In this document: one piece after another, positions 9,843-22,327 of the stretch
Numbering within the stretch: position 1 is the first letter of the stretch
How the letters are laid out: each line of letters opens with the position of its first letter
DNA from: Myxocyprinus asiaticus
Lineage: Eukaryota; Chordata; Actinopteri; Cypriniformes; Catostomidae
Length of the DNA: 64,000 nucleotides
Reading direction: 5' to 3'
Assembly (NCBI RefSeq): GCF_019703515.2
Contig: NC_059388.1
Span: 6,785,979-6,849,978 of the forward strand
Notes under the pieces: model-generated
Told to the model about the DNA's origin: nothing
What the model saw: only the letters and a program-made list of their open reading frames with translations
The model's database searches: none
Made by a program: the position numbers and the translations under genes

Positions 9843-12800
9843 CTAGAGTTTGGCCTTTACAGCAGAGTTTGAACTGAAATAGAGGTGTTTCTGTAGAAAT
9901 GATAAAATCTTCTCCCATGCGTCCTCTTGTGCATATGCATGCGGTTTAGTCTGTCCACCCCACAGCATGACAACTGAAGAAACAATAACACACATGTTCA
10001 GATGTTTACTCACACTGATACATGCACACAATCACACAGATACAGTAAAAATGTATAAATATCAACATTGGAAGAGGACACATCCACTGGATAAATTGGA
10101 CTTTTGATTAAGCATGCGTACTTTTCTCCTTTGTGTCTTGCAGGATGAAATTGCTTGCACGGAAATGAGGTGTGTAAGGAGGTTCGATCAGATGACCAGC
10201 GCAAGGATACGTCAGGACTTCCAACAAGTGATGATTTCCTGCTATCTTCATCATCATCTCCATCTGAGTCAACATCAAAGACCCAGTCCTTGTCAGATTA
10301 TTTTAATCATGGGATATTATGTTCTGATAATTTTTCATGAAAACAAAGATCAAAAGGTTTATCACAGTAAACTTTTGAATTACACCACTTCCTGTTACCA
10401 GAAAACATTAGTCTTCTTTTTGACAACTAATTACTACATTTAAATGCACAGTTAGTCCATATGCTATTTAAGAATTCCTGAAGCAATTCAGTCAATCCAA
10501 ACACTCAATGTTTATCATCAGCAGAACAAGTGCTCATAAGGATACTCGACACCAGTTATTAACTGTTTTTTTATTTCGTTCTACCATTTGGAAAGTAGGC
10601 CGCATGATACTGGAGTCAGAATGTAAAAATACTGTTTCTGCTCAGAACGAACCATATTTTGTTTCTATTCCCTGGTGAGAACACAACATTACAGTTGATA
10701 ATATACATAGTTGTGTAAATAATTTAATATTTAAAGTTATATCAGGCATCCTTTTGTTTGTTATGTTTTGTAATATCAGGGATCCCACACTTTTTAACCA
10801 ACACATTTCCATGACCTTTCCAATCGTTTGTGATTACTGGATAAGGTTTTATAAAAATAGTTTCACACTGATTCGTTAATGACAAACTAAATTTGTGAAC
10901 AGGTTTTACCAATTTATTAAAAGAACCAACTCGGGGGGCCTGGGTAGCTCAGCGTGTATTGACGCTGACTATCACCCCTGGAGTTGCGAGTTCGAATCCA
11001 TGGCATGCTGAGTGACTCCAGCCAGGTCTCCTAAGCAACCAAATTGGCCCGGTTGCTAGGGAGGTTAGAGTCACATGGGGTAACCTCCATATGGTCGCTA
11101 TAATGTGTGATTCTCGCTCTCGGTGGGGCGCGTGTTGAGTTGTGCGTGGATGTCGCGGATAATAGTGTGAAGCCTCCACAAGCGCTATGTCTCTGCGGTA
11201 ACGCGCTCAACAAGCCACGTGATAAGATGCGCGGACTGACGGTCTCAGACACGGAGGCAACTGAGATTCGTTCTCTGCCACCCGGATTGAGTTACTACAC
11301 CACCACGAGGACTTAGAGCTCATTGGGATTGGGCATTCCAAATTGGGGAGAAAAGGGGAGAAAAAAAAAAAAAGAAAAGAACCAACTCAAAAGAATGATG
11401 CACTCACAAATCAGACATTACTATGGCTATACACAAGAACAATATCTAGCCGAGTAAATATTTAAGAGGAGAGCATTTTAACTATGAAAATTGGACTTTG
11501 AAAAATGACATGAATTAAGATTCTATTAATTTCCATGACTTCTTACTTTAAACATTCATTTTAAAATGCCCTGATATTTGTAGGTTTTCCAAGACCCTGG
11601 AACCCTGTAACATGTTCACTGTGACAGTACTGAAAGATATGACTCACATCTTCAGCTGATTCAACCGAAGCCCAACTCTGATCATCATCAGCATTCACCA
11701 ACAGAATTGGACATTTTATTCTCCCAACCTGGGTGCATTTTAATAAAACACACAATCTACGTTACAATATATATATAGTGTCAAGAAAAAGTATGTGAAC
11801 CCTTTGGAATTAGCTGGTTTTCTATATTAATTGCTGATAAAATGTCATCTCATCATAATTAGTCACAAATATAGACAAAGCACAATGTGCTTAAGCTAAC
11901 AATGCCCTCGTTCCCAGATGTACAGTAGTATTTTATGTCCGTGCATGTAGTCATATTACTTACCAGTACACTTAAAGAACATATTTTAACAGCCGAGAAC
12001 AATGTTCTTCATCAAATGCATTACATACTCTGCCAGTATACGAATTCAGACGCAGCTGTTGTACTCACATCCACTTTGAGAGTCGGGTCTGAGGGAATCG
12101 GTAAGATTAGGTGTCTGTGGATAACCTGGTTGTCTTCATTTACTTGTAGTTTATTCACATGCCTGCAATTAGCATAGTTTGTTAGTGTTTATCATTCAGA
12201 ACAGACATTTATTTCGAAAATTTTGAGTATTGACAAATTAATTGTTTCATATGGGAGATTTAATCACTTTGAGTAGGAAAACCGCAAGCATGCAAAACTG
12301 CACAATGAAACTGAAAATAGTTGAAGACCCCTGTCTACGAACAGTTTCTAACAACTGACCAGCAGTGAGCTTGATACTACTATTCAGCAACAGTTAAATG
12401 GGTGAAAAATTATTAATAAAACTTTATTGATAAAAGAAATCCATTATAATATAACGATCTGAAAAACTGCACAGGAAAGTTTTAGCATCCAAATACATGA
12501 TGATCACAGTGGATATTTTAGTTATTTGTGTTATTGAAGTAACACTACGTTGCATCTACATTAGGAGCTGCATGTCACCTCAGAACATTCATTAATAGGA
12601 GGTTAAACTTCAGCAACAGACAGTAAAAGTTTCCTACTTTATTTTTGAACAGAAATTAAGTGGTAAGCCTACTAAAATAGAATTTGCGTCGGCTAATTAA
12701 CATATTTTATAATAATAATAATAGTATTAGTACAACTGTGTATGCATTTAAAAACAAAAGATGACTTAAAATGTAGGGGCCTGGGTAGCTCAGCGTGTAT

Positions 12801-15800
12801 TGACGCTGACTACCACCTCTGGAGTCGTGAGTTCAAATCCAGGGCATGCTGAGCGATTAGTGGTACTCACTCTCAATGAGGCGCATGGTAAGTTGTGTGT
12901 GAATCGCGGAGAGTAGCATGAGCCTCCACGTGCTGCGAGTCTCCGCAGTGTCATGCACAGCGAGCCACGTGATAAGATGCGCGGACTGACGGTCTCAGAA
13001 GCGGAGGCAACTGAGACTTGTCCTCCGCCACCCGGATTGAGGTGAGTAACTGCGCCACCACGAGGACCTACTAAGTAGTGGGGATTGGGCATTCCAAATT
13101 GGGAGAAAAGTGGATAAAAAAAGATGACTTAAAATAATATGCCAGAGACCTGAAACATCATGAGTTGGCTTTTGATGTATCCGTCAGAATCTTTTTAAAT
13201 GAGTAACCAAATTTCTTTAATATCAATCAATTGTCATGAAATGGAAAATAAAGTGGCTGAATTCACTGTGCAGTGTGACAAAAACAGACACGCAAGATAA
13301 ATTACAATAATTTATGAATTTGAAATTAACTGACGCCTACTATTAATTTAACATTAAAGTTATTAATGTTGTTAATGGTAAATACAAGTAAAGCCGTATG
13401 GTTTTTGTTTTTGTGACTATAAACATTAGTCAAGAAATCTAATTCCAATATCATTAATTAGCTACCTGTTTGTAGGCAATTGTGTTTAGGCAAAATGTCT
13501 GTGATGGTGGGGTGGGGAGGGGGTCCTTAAGAAGAAATATGATTGGGGTCCAGAGCTTGGAAAAGGTTGAGAACCACTGCTTTAGATGAGGTTAAGTCAG
13601 GTTGTATGTTAATAATGATGTTTGATGTCCACTCACTTTTTCATCTCCTCAAAAACTTCAAAGAGGGATTTATTAACAGGAACCACATGACTTCCATTGA
13701 TACACACACAGCACTTGGGCTAAAAAGACAGTAAAAAGAGTTACGAGTGACCAAAGTTAAGACAAAATACCAAAAGAATACCAAAAAGCCACATTCAAAA
13801 TGTAGGTAAATGTGTGTGTGTGTGTGTGGGTCAGGTTTTGCCTACACTCTGGGGAAGAAATGTCCTTACAAAGATAGTTCAACTTGAAATAACCTACATT
13901 GTGTGGACCAGCAAATGTTCCCAATGAGAAAAATGGTTTAGTAACCATACTAAATAATGTTGTATTGAAAATGTAAAACTGCAGAAAGACTTGTGAAAAT
14001 GTTAGAGGACAGAAAATATAATTAGCTGAGTATAAAGATAATACATGTCAATGGAAAGTCCCCAACATAACAGAAGAACAAACAAGTGTACAAACGTGTG
14101 TGTGTGTGTAAGCCAAGAAAACCTTGATGACTTTGGAGTAAGCCGCCATGATGAGTGTGATTGCACTTCCAAATGACAGTCCAAGCATAGCCATGCGATC
14201 CTTGTGTACCTTTGGATGATTCTGCAGGATCTGGTATGCTTCCTACAGGAAAAATGTATCTAGTATTAATAATAATTATAAGTAATAATTACAATTTATA
14301 AAGGGCTTTTCATTGCAAGGCAATCCTTTGGCATGCAACAAGGAAAACAAGCCTGCAGAAAGGCTTGCTGGTAACAGTGAGTTTTGCTGTCTCTTGAAAG
14401 CTTCAAGACAGTCTGCATTGCGGAGATGAGAAGGCAGGGAATTCAAAACACTTCAGGAGGAAAACGACATTTTACTGTGGATGAGAGGCATAAACATAGC
14501 AAAGTTAATGCAGTTTAAAATAAAAATGTGAATATTTGTCTTATTTTTTATTTAACATAAAAAAATGTGCATTCGAATGCAAAAATCATGAGGCGCCGCG
14601 GATGGCTGCCTCGGTGTGGAGCTCCTCAGTTCTTTTGTTGTTTTTGTTAGTTTGTCCTCTGTTTAGTAATCTTTTTCCAGTCAGTTTTAACAGAAACGAA
14701 CTGCTGAACATTCGACAGCATGTACCAGACAATCTTTTCCCGGTTTTCAAATATTCAGACGTTTTGCTAGACATCTTAGTTGGAGGCGCAGCTCTGCTGT
14801 TCAAGAGACGCAGGCGAGGGAGACGAGCCGGTGTGCTGGTCAAACTCCGTCGGCACGGATTTCGAACAGCGCTGCCGAGTATTCACTTAGCGAATCTCCG
14901 CTCTCTTCCTAACAAAACAGACGAACTACATCTTCTCACACGCACAAACAAGGACTTTTCAACCTCTGCTGCCTTGTGCTTCACAGAAACCTGGCTGAGT
15001 GAAGCCATTCTGGACAGCGCGTTTCATCTGCCCGGCTTCCAGCTGTTCAGAGCAGATCACATCACAGCGTTAACGGGGAAAAAGAGAGACAGTGGAACAT
15101 GCTTTTATATCAATGAAAGTTAGTGTACAGATGTAACAACGATAAAGAGGATGTGCTGTCCTAATTTGGAAGCGTTCTTTATTAACTGTAAGCCATTCTA
15201 CTCGCCACGGGAGTTTTCCTCGTCTATTCTGGTGAGTGTGTATATCTTTCAGAAACAAAAGACGAGGAAGGCTTCAGGCCCAGATGGCATCTCACCAGCG
15301 TGTCTTCGATCCTGTGCTAACCAGCTGGCCCCCATCTTCACACAGATCTTCAACAGAGCAGTGTGAAGTCCCATGCTGCTTCAAATGCTCAATCATTATT
15401 CCTGTCCCAAAGAAACCAAAAATCACAGGACTTAATGACTACAGACCTGTCGCCCTGACGTCTGTGGTCATGAAATCATTTGAGAGACTGCTGTTGGCCC
15501 ACCTGAAGAACATCACTGGACCCTTTCTAGATCCCCTTCAATTTGCTTATCGAGCAAACAGGTCTGTGGATGATGCAGTCAACACAGGATTGCATCATAT
15601 CCTGCAACATCTGGACAGACCAGGGACATATGCAAGGATCCTTTTTGTGGACTTCAGTTTGGCTTTCAACACTATCATCCCAGCTATACTCCAGAATAAA
15701 TTACACCAACTCTCTGTTCCCATGTCTATCTGACAGTGGATTACCAGCTTTCTGACGGACAGGCAGCAGATTGTGAGACAGGTGAAACTCACTTCTAGCA

Positions 15801-18800
15801 CCTGTACAATCAGCACTGGTGCCCCCCAGGGATGTGTGCTCTCCCCACTACTCTTCTCCCTCTACACCAATGACTGCATCGCCAAGGACCCCTCTGTCAA
15901 GCTCCTGAAATTTGCAGACGACACCACTGTCATCGGCCTCATCCGAGATGATGATGAGTCTGCATACAGAAGGGAGGTTGAACAGCTGGCTGTCTGGTGC
16001 AGTCAAAACAACCTTGAGCTGAACACGATCAAAACGGTGGAGATCATTGTGGACTTTATGAGAAACACCCCAACACTGACCCCCCTCACCAACAGCACTG
16101 TGGCAGCAGTGGAGTCATTCAGGTTCCTGGGCACTACCATCTCACAGGACCTGAAGTGGGAGACACACATTGACTCCATTGTTAAAAAGGCCCAGCAGAG
16201 GTTGCACTTCCTTCACCAGCTGAGGAAATTCAACCTGCCACAGGCGCTGCTGATACAGTTTTACTCGGCAGTCATTGAGTCTGTCCTCTGCACTTCAGTA
16301 ACTGTCTGGTTTGGTTCAGCTACGAAATCAGACATCAGAAGACTACAAAGGACAGTTCAGACTGCTGAGAGGATTATTGGTCTCCCCCCCCCCCTTCAAG
16401 AACTATACACTTTCAGAGTGAGGAAAAAGGCTGGAAAAATCACTCTGAACCCCACTCATCCTGCCCGCTACTTTTATGAACTGTTGCCTTCTGGCCGACG
16501 CATCAGAACTCTGAGCACCAGAACAGTCAGGCATAGGAACAGTTTTTTCCCTCAGGCTATCCATCTCATAAACAGTTAAACTGCCCCATTGAGCAATAAC
16601 TATGTGCAATACACAGTTTAGTATTTCTTATATTTATCCAACACACCCAACCTCTTCTGCCATTTCATTCCTCTGAAAAACATTTGCACTGTACATAACA
16701 GATTTGTATTTGCACTGTACATAACAGATTGTATTAGATTTGCACTACCCATGTGTATGTGTGTGTGTATGTATGAATGTGTGTGTCTGTACATATGTGT
16801 ATAATTCGTTTTATTTATTTATTTATTTATTTTTTATTATCTATGTCTTGCTGCTGTTTTTGTATTGTTTTTTATTGTTGTACACTAGAAGCTCCTGTTA
16901 CCAAGACAAATTCCTTGTATGTTTAAGCATACTTGGCAATAAAGCTCATTCTGATTCTGAAAAACTGTGCGTTCTGATTTTTATAATTTTGGTCATTTTT
17001 AAATGGAATATTGTTATTTCGTTTTTCAGCCCTTTTGACAGCCCTAGTCCACTTTAGATTTGACAGCAATGTAGTGTGCTTTTGTTTATGTTCTGATTAG
17101 AATTCTTCCAGTGCTGTTTTGGATCAACTGAAGCTTATTTAGGCCTTTCCCTTGCAGACCGCTTAAGACAGCATTGCAGTTATTGAGACGAGAGAACACA
17201 AATGCATAGATAAGCTTCTCAGCATCACCAAAACTAACTGATGACCTCAGCCAAGAAATGTTTTTTAGGTGAAAGTAAGCCTATAACCAAAAACATCAAC
17301 GATGATCCATATTATGAGCAAAGATGTAGATTACCTCAAAGTAAGTGGAGTCAACATCTGCCGTTCTCAGCTCATCTGGAGCGAGATACTCTAGTGCAAG
17401 TGATGCAAAGCCATGAGATGCAAGCAGTGCAGAACGATACTCGACCAAACCTCCACCTCCTCCCCACAGGTCCAGAACTCCAGGGTACGGTCCTAGGCCT
17501 AACACACACACCAATTTATACCACGTCATTGACATAAGACAGATGACCTGAAAGAAACCGACCCCAAAGGACAATTGGGAATATGGTTAAATGTAACCTA
17601 CATGATTCTGACTGATGATATATGCTGACATATGTGTATGTACCTGGGGGCAGGAATAATGTTCCTCGTACTCCTTTCTCCCTGACATCCACCCTCTGCA
17701 CACCTGGTGCCATGTACCAGCGCTCTGTTTCACAGGTTGCCAGGGCTGTTTTCTGGTTGAAACCTTGAGTTAGGTGCCCATCGTATACTGAAATGTGAAC
17801 TACCATTGGTGTGAGGACGTCTCTCTTACGCAACCTTGAATTAAGAGATCAGTGGAATTACGAAAGGGGTCCAGTTTGGGGCTATGAAAGGGGCCCTTGG
17901 TACAAAAAGGTCTAAAATACCTGAGTCCACCTCGGCTTCCTGGTACGGGCCTCATGCTCCACAGCAACCCCATCGGCTCTATGCCTTCATAAGTGCCTCC
18001 CAAACTTTCCTCTTTGACCACTAAATGTCAAAACAGTGGGGAGGAAAGTAAAAAGTGTTTATCTGTACAGCAAAAAGAGGCGATTTCCCTGACATAAAAT
18101 TATTAATCCGTGTTGTGGTGTTGTAAATTTAGTACTAGTATCAATTATGCGCATGTGTGACTGATTCAATACATGTCATAAAAATCTCACAAGGTAACCA
18201 ATGTTGGCAACCCTACATAAGCCAATCCTATATTCCCAGTGGAAAATCGACAAATAACACCTGTCACTGTTCCATGTTCATCACTCTTATAGTGTCCAAA
18301 CGCCTCCCAGAAGTCCTTGTCTTCTGACAGATGTATAGAATGAAGCGTCACCTCTTGGTTTGGCAACAAACTCATTACAACAATCTGAAACTTCTCATCT
18401 ACCAGTCCTCGAGTGGGCTGCACAGACAGCATTGGACATGTCCCTGTCTCAATGCTCAGTGTCCTAAAGAGAGTTTATATAAGCGATTAAGAACTGTATG
18501 AAAGATTTCAAAGAATTCTCTATACAATTATATTGTGTATACACTTCAATTGACCAATTCCACTGACGTTGATGATAAATATACAGGGTTAAATTAGAGG
18601 TTGACCTAAATGGGTATTTTAATGACCGATGTCTAGAGAGCAGGCAACTGATGGTCGAAATAATAACAATATACTATGATACCTAAGGTGATTTAATAAT
18701 AGCAAATGAGATGTAGGCATACACAAAATTGCTGCTTTGACGCTTTACACAATATTTACTCAAAATTTGCTAAAGTATAATTAAAACCGATTTAATTATT

Positions 18801-20394
18801 CATCGACAAGACTGTCAGTTGATTTTGGATAGGTAACTTCTGTTTATTAACCACGGATTATGTTGATAATCTAAAAATGGCCAACAATCTGCTGAATAAT
18901 CGACTTGGTCGATATATCTCCTATCATAGGTGCTTGTGAAACTGCTTTAACCATTGATCACTGATTTCACCAAATTACCATACTGTTATTTTTAATGCAG
19001 TAAAACTGTGAAAAACCTTTTACTAAACTAAAATAAATTCAACAAACCTTGCTGAAACAATTCTAATGGTTTCCACTACCAGTGGCACCTGCAGCTGTAC
19101 AGCTGTACGCACTGTGTGTACCATGAGCGCTCCGACTAACATGAGAAATATTTTCTCTCAGAATATTTCATCAATCATGAAATGTGTCCCGTATTTCTGT
19201 TGGCTGTTTAAAAGAACTAGCAATGCCCAATTTGCGAATGAATCATTCTTTTGAGTCAGTTCTTTTCAGTGAATTGGCCAAACAGGCTTGGAAAACGGAC
19301 TGAATCGATTCGTGATTCAGTATAATTCGTTCGGACCACTCTCTCACTGCATCATTTGGAGTGGGTTCTCACACAGTAAAACAGTATCGAGATATTTACG
19401 AATACAGAGAACAAACAGTGCTGGATACAGTGGAAACTTACCTACAATCAAAATTAAACAAAAAGCTGTCTTTTAGAGAGGTAACTTTGAGAAACTTCAG
19501 CTAGTGCTGTGTCATGTGAACAAGGGGCTGTTCAAACTGAATGTGTTTTTGTGTCTGCTCGCGCTGTTTTTCAATCGTTTTCCATGTAAACATTTGCTAG
19601 ATAGATATCTTTTGACAGCTGTGTCACGTTTCACTGTGTTTTAGCATTTCTCACGGGAGCGCTGCCTTTTTAGATGCTGTGTCAAGTTAAAAAGAACTTC
19701 TTCAACTGATAAAAACCCGTCTCGCGACACCTGCGTTCTGCTCTATTCGTTGTTGTGTGTTTTGCTTTTTTAGCACGAAAACGCGTCTGTCTGAACGGTT
19801 ACTGGAAGAAATGCTTTAGCCAATAGTTACATGAATGCTACTCATACTCAAGAAAATAAAACTAATGCTTATCTCAATGTTACCAGAATTGAACGTTTTG
19901 GTGTTGTTTTTGCTCTCACGGGGGAGCATGCCCCCGGACCCCCCTAGATATAAGGTTTATTAGGCAGATTTCTGTGCGTACCCTCAGATTAAATCCTGCA
20001 GGCGCCCCTGTCCACTACATACCATTACAAGTGTAGTGTGTTTTGGGCCATATTCTATTAGGATTTAATGGTTCATATTGGTTTCCATTACAGATTGGTC
20101 CCTAATGGCATCAACTAATAACACGCCAACACATTACCAGTAGAAACCCAGGGCAGGGACCAATAAAACCAATACAATTCCCATAACCATTAGAATATCT
20201 GTGAGGATTTCTGTTGTTGTTGTTTGTTTCAACAAGGAAATGAGAAATACTTTTTACACTGTTTTAGGCAGATCCCATGTCAATTTATTACAGTAACTAC
20301 ATTAACTATGATGTTTAAACCATAGTTACCATGGTGAATTTTTGTTAGGGACATGCCTGCAGAAATAATAACTCTACCTCACAGGAGCCAACAT
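9843..20394 (-). CDS. Peroxisomal acyl-CoA thioesterase (ACOT/BAAT family), tandem copy 1
   Basis: Hydrolyses acyl-CoA to free acid plus CoA, or transfers the acyl group, probably in peroxisomes. Minus-strand join: 20394-20378, 18463-18261, 18020-17921, 17834-17644, 17498-17335, 14242-14123, 13719-13637, 12162-12069, 11728-11648, 10263-10122, 9973-9843 = 1326 bp, 441 aa. All junctions are GT-AG and in phase. The N-terminal BAAT/ACOT beta-sandwich holds [16 protein letters not shown] (exon 3). The alpha/beta-hydrolase part holds [20 protein letters not shown] (exon 5). The nucleophile is Ser248 in MLGLSFGS (BAAT itself has Cys here, so thioesterase is favoured), with Asp339/340 in NADDDQSW and His375 in AGHLIEPPY. 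The C-terminus is -VKAKL, a PTS1-type peroxisomal signal. Length fits the family (about 420 aa). Intron 5 holds a LINE; introns 7 and 9 hold SINEs. The exact orthologue name is uncertain. Confidence 0.93.
10933..11374 (+). repeat. tRNA-derived SINE, copy 1 (full length)
   Basis: The head reads GGGGCCTGGGTAGCTCAGCG (box A) and GAGTTCGAATCC (box B). A conserved body and a tail GGGCATTCCAAATTGGGGAG plus A-run follow. It is flanked by a perfect 14-bp target-site duplication AAAAGAACCAACTC (10919-10932 and 11375-11388). It lies in intron 9 of thioesterase copy 1 in the antisense direction. It resembles the cyprinid HAmo SINE family; that name is from memory. Confidence 0.88.
11775..11905. repeat. 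Tc1-type terminal repeat fragment
   Basis: AGTGTCAAGAAAAAGTATGTGAACCCTTTGG resembles the outer end of a fish Tc1-like inverted repeat. No partner end or transposase was found nearby. It lies in intron 8 of thioesterase copy 1. Confidence 0.5.
12773..13118 (+). repeat. tRNA-derived SINE, copy 2 (internally deleted)
   Basis: Same family as 10.9 kb but lacks part of the segment between the head and the CGCATGGTAAGTTG region. It is flanked by a perfect 17-bp duplication AAAAGATGACTTAAAAT (12756-12772 and 13119-13135). It lies in intron 7 of thioesterase copy 1. Confidence 0.87.
14576..16960 (+). mobile_element. CR1/L2-type LINE, internally deleted
   Basis: A non-LTR retrotransposon in intron 5 of thioesterase copy 1; the same intron in copy 2 is only 190 bp. 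The 3' tail ends in GGCAATAAAGCTCATTCTGA, a typical fish LINE tail. Imperfect target-site duplications AAAAATGTGCATTC (about 14563-14576) and AAAAACTGTGCGTTC (about 16959-16973) bound it, so it inserted after the gene duplication or was lost from copy 2. Confidence 0.85.
14602..16579 (+). pseudogene. LINE endonuclease-reverse transcriptase ORF, broken
   Basis: Would nick target DNA and reverse-transcribe the LINE RNA. An APE-type endonuclease start lies at 14602-15123 ([25 protein letters not shown]) and stops at a TAG. Endonuclease continues about 15151-15250 ([17 protein letters not shown]). It then joins directly to RT text [20 protein letters not shown], so the rest of the endonuclease, including GDFN and SDH, is deleted. 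RT continues in a shifted frame to 15733 ([28 protein letters not shown]) and, after a stop and frame change, from 15773 to 16579. That last part holds the catalytic FADD box ([12 protein letters not shown]) and the C-terminus ending LINS. It is inactive. Confidence 0.88.
18464..20377. other. Intron 1 of thioesterase copy 1
   Basis: About 1.9 kb, against 258 bp in copy 2. About 18590-18960 looks like a degraded hAT-type repeat (AGAGGTTGACC at the left, GGTCGATATATC at the right). About 19920-20010 resembles a terminus of another DNA repeat (CCCCCCTAGATATAAGG, GGCGCCCCTG). No other gene is seen. Confidence 0.4.
19048..19142 (-). other. Possible alternative first exon of thioesterase copy 1
   Basis: Within intron 1 an ATG opens 31 codons plus 2 bases with no stop (starts [15 protein letters not shown]) and ends GCAAG|GTTTGT. 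Its phase fits exon 2 exactly, so splicing would give a longer N-terminus. Copy 2 lacks this intron segment, so it may be fortuitous. Confidence 0.25.
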
Positions 20395-20990
20395 GACTTT
20401 AGATCAGATGTTTCTCCTGAGATGAATGTCAGATATCAGACTCTGGTCAGAGTTTACAGCGTATGGTCTGTGCAAACAAACAAAAACAACAACAACAACA
20501 AACGAATGTTAAATGGTACTCCGGTCCTACAAACTGCACGTTACATGTCATCATCACACTAGAATGAAAACATAACACAACTGACGTGCATATGAGTTAA
20601 AGCTGTGTTTGGTTATTGAGTTGATTAAACCGGAAGAGATGCGTGCAAAACAACGAATAAATGAATCCGACTGAGTGGTTTACCTTCAGAAAATCAGTGT
20701 TAATACGGAATAATTCAGAAGATATCTTCAAGAGTCGTCAGAAGTTTAGGATGTCCAAATATCTGTAATTAAATAAACACATCCGGTCCAGAAGTGCAGT
20801 GCTTGCGCAAGCATTATGCTGATTGTGAAATACTACCTTTGACACCGAAACAGTGTTTCTGGGTTTACAGCACAAAAGAGAATGTTTAGAAACCTGTAGA
20901 GGACATTGTCTTTCTTCAAATGTCTTAAATTTAGCTAAAACCTTTTTAATCGCAACTGTTGACTTTCTAAATCCTATATAAAGAGGAAGT
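20395..20990 (-). promoter_or_regulatory. 5' UTR and promoter region of thioesterase copy 1
   Basis: The 5' UTR of the ATG exon extends to 20416, where ATTCATCTCAG provides an acceptor. An upstream non-coding exon probably ends at about 20683 (CTGAAG|GTAAAC on the minus strand). The segment about 20780-20910 aligns with about 38895-39000 upstream of copy 2 (shared ATGCTGATTGTGAAA-like and TATAGAGGACA-like stretches), so the proximal promoter was duplicated with the gene. No TATA box was identified with confidence. Confidence 0.45.
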
Positions 20991-21581
20991 TTAAAACACC
21001 AAAGGTGATTTTGTGTGCGTCTCTGCCTTTTGTTCTCGTTGTTTTTCTAAGTAAACATGCTTTAGGGCGCTACTCGGCCCGGGCCTCATGCGGCCCGCGT
21101 TATGATATCATCATCACAAATATATTTCTCAGCAGCCTATCACATCTGTATGAATTGTGAGATGTCCATTTTCATGAGGATTTACGCTAGTTCCCAACAT
21201 TACTGAATCACGTTAGAGAGGAAATTCAAGAGTAAGAGGATGTTACAAATAAATAAATAAATAATAACATCTAAGCATGGCTGATGTTGAGAGCGGCGGT
21301 CGGTCTGCGCGTGCGTTCATACACAGTACATGTGCGCACGGTCTGTCAATCAAACATGCACGCTCGCAGTCTCACTTGAGAGTAACTCGCCGCAAATCTG
21401 TCCAATCTCTTGAATAGCTCATCAGAGATACAGCAGGTACTCGTCATGACTACAGTATTTACAGGAAGAAAAAAAAAAAACACTAATGGTGTTTGTTAGT
21501 TGACAATCACAATCACAACAGACCTGATCTATATCAGAAAATCGAACTGTGACACCCCTTATGTTGAAAATAATGACTTAA

Positions 21582-22130
21582 AGGGATAGTTGACCCAAAA
21601 TTGAAAATCCTCTCGTCATTTACTCACCCTCATTTCATCCCATATGTGACATTCTTTCTTCTGCAGAACACAAATGAAGATTTTTAGAAGAATATCTCAG
21701 CTCTGTTGGTCCATACAATGCAAGTGAATGGTGACCAGAACTTTGAAGCTTCAAAAACACAAAGGCAGCATAAAAGTAACCCATAAGATTCCAGTGGCTA
21801 AATCCATGCCTTCAGAAGTTATTTGATAGGAGTGGGTGAGAAAAAGATCAACATTTAAGTCCTTTTTTACTATAAATCTCCACTTTTACATCTGTAAGTC
21901 ACAGGTGCCTGTTACGTTTCACTTTCACATCTGAAAGTGAAAGTGGAGATTTATGGTAAAAAAAGCCAATGACTTAAATATTGATCTGTCTCTCATCCAC
22001 AGAGTGGAGATATTTTTTTCTAAATAATAATATTTTGTCTTCAGCAGAAAAAAGAAAGTTATACACATCTGGGATGGCATGAAGGTGAGTAAATTATGAG
22101 AATATTTTCATTTTTAGGTGAACTATCAAG
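21582..22130. mobile_element. TTAA-flanked fold-back MITE
   Basis: The left end AGGGATAGTTGACCCAAAA and right end TTTTTAGGTGAACTATC are inverted. Inner segments (ATTTTTAGAAGAATATCTCAG, GGCAGCATAAAAG) also pair within the family. It is flanked by TTAA on both sides (21578-21581, 22131-22134). It is non-coding. Related copies lie at 52.4-53.1 kb and, split, at 24.6/33.6 kb. Confidence 0.8.
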
Positions 22131-22187
22131 TTAACTAACATACCAACATTCATACTATAAAAATGTTGACTTATAAACGTGTATGTA

Positions 22188-22192
<5 letters not shown>

Positions 22193-22286
<94 letters not shown>

Positions 22287-22294
22287 ACATACAT

Positions 22295-22325
<31 letters not shown>
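22193..22325. repeat. Compound microsatellite (TA)n(TG)n(CATA)n(CA)n
   Basis: About 35 TA units followed by TG, CATA and CA tracts. Short ORFs here are artefacts. Confidence 0.97.

Positions 22326-22327
<2 letters not shown>

Noticed and set aside
10125..10150. GC-AG donor at CATCCT|GCAAGA for thioesterase exon 10
   Set aside because: A GT donor 21 bp further (AAAA|GTACGC; copy 2 AAAAG|GTATGC) keeps phase and gives residues expected before the MLWGG motif in both copies.
10114..10443. Plus-strand 109-aa ORF
   Set aside because: Overlaps thioesterase exon 10 in antisense; no features of its own.
10933..11010. Genuine tRNA gene
   Set aside because: Boxes A and B are present, but the sequence is the head of a SINE with body, A-tail and target duplications, and copies recur at three other sites.
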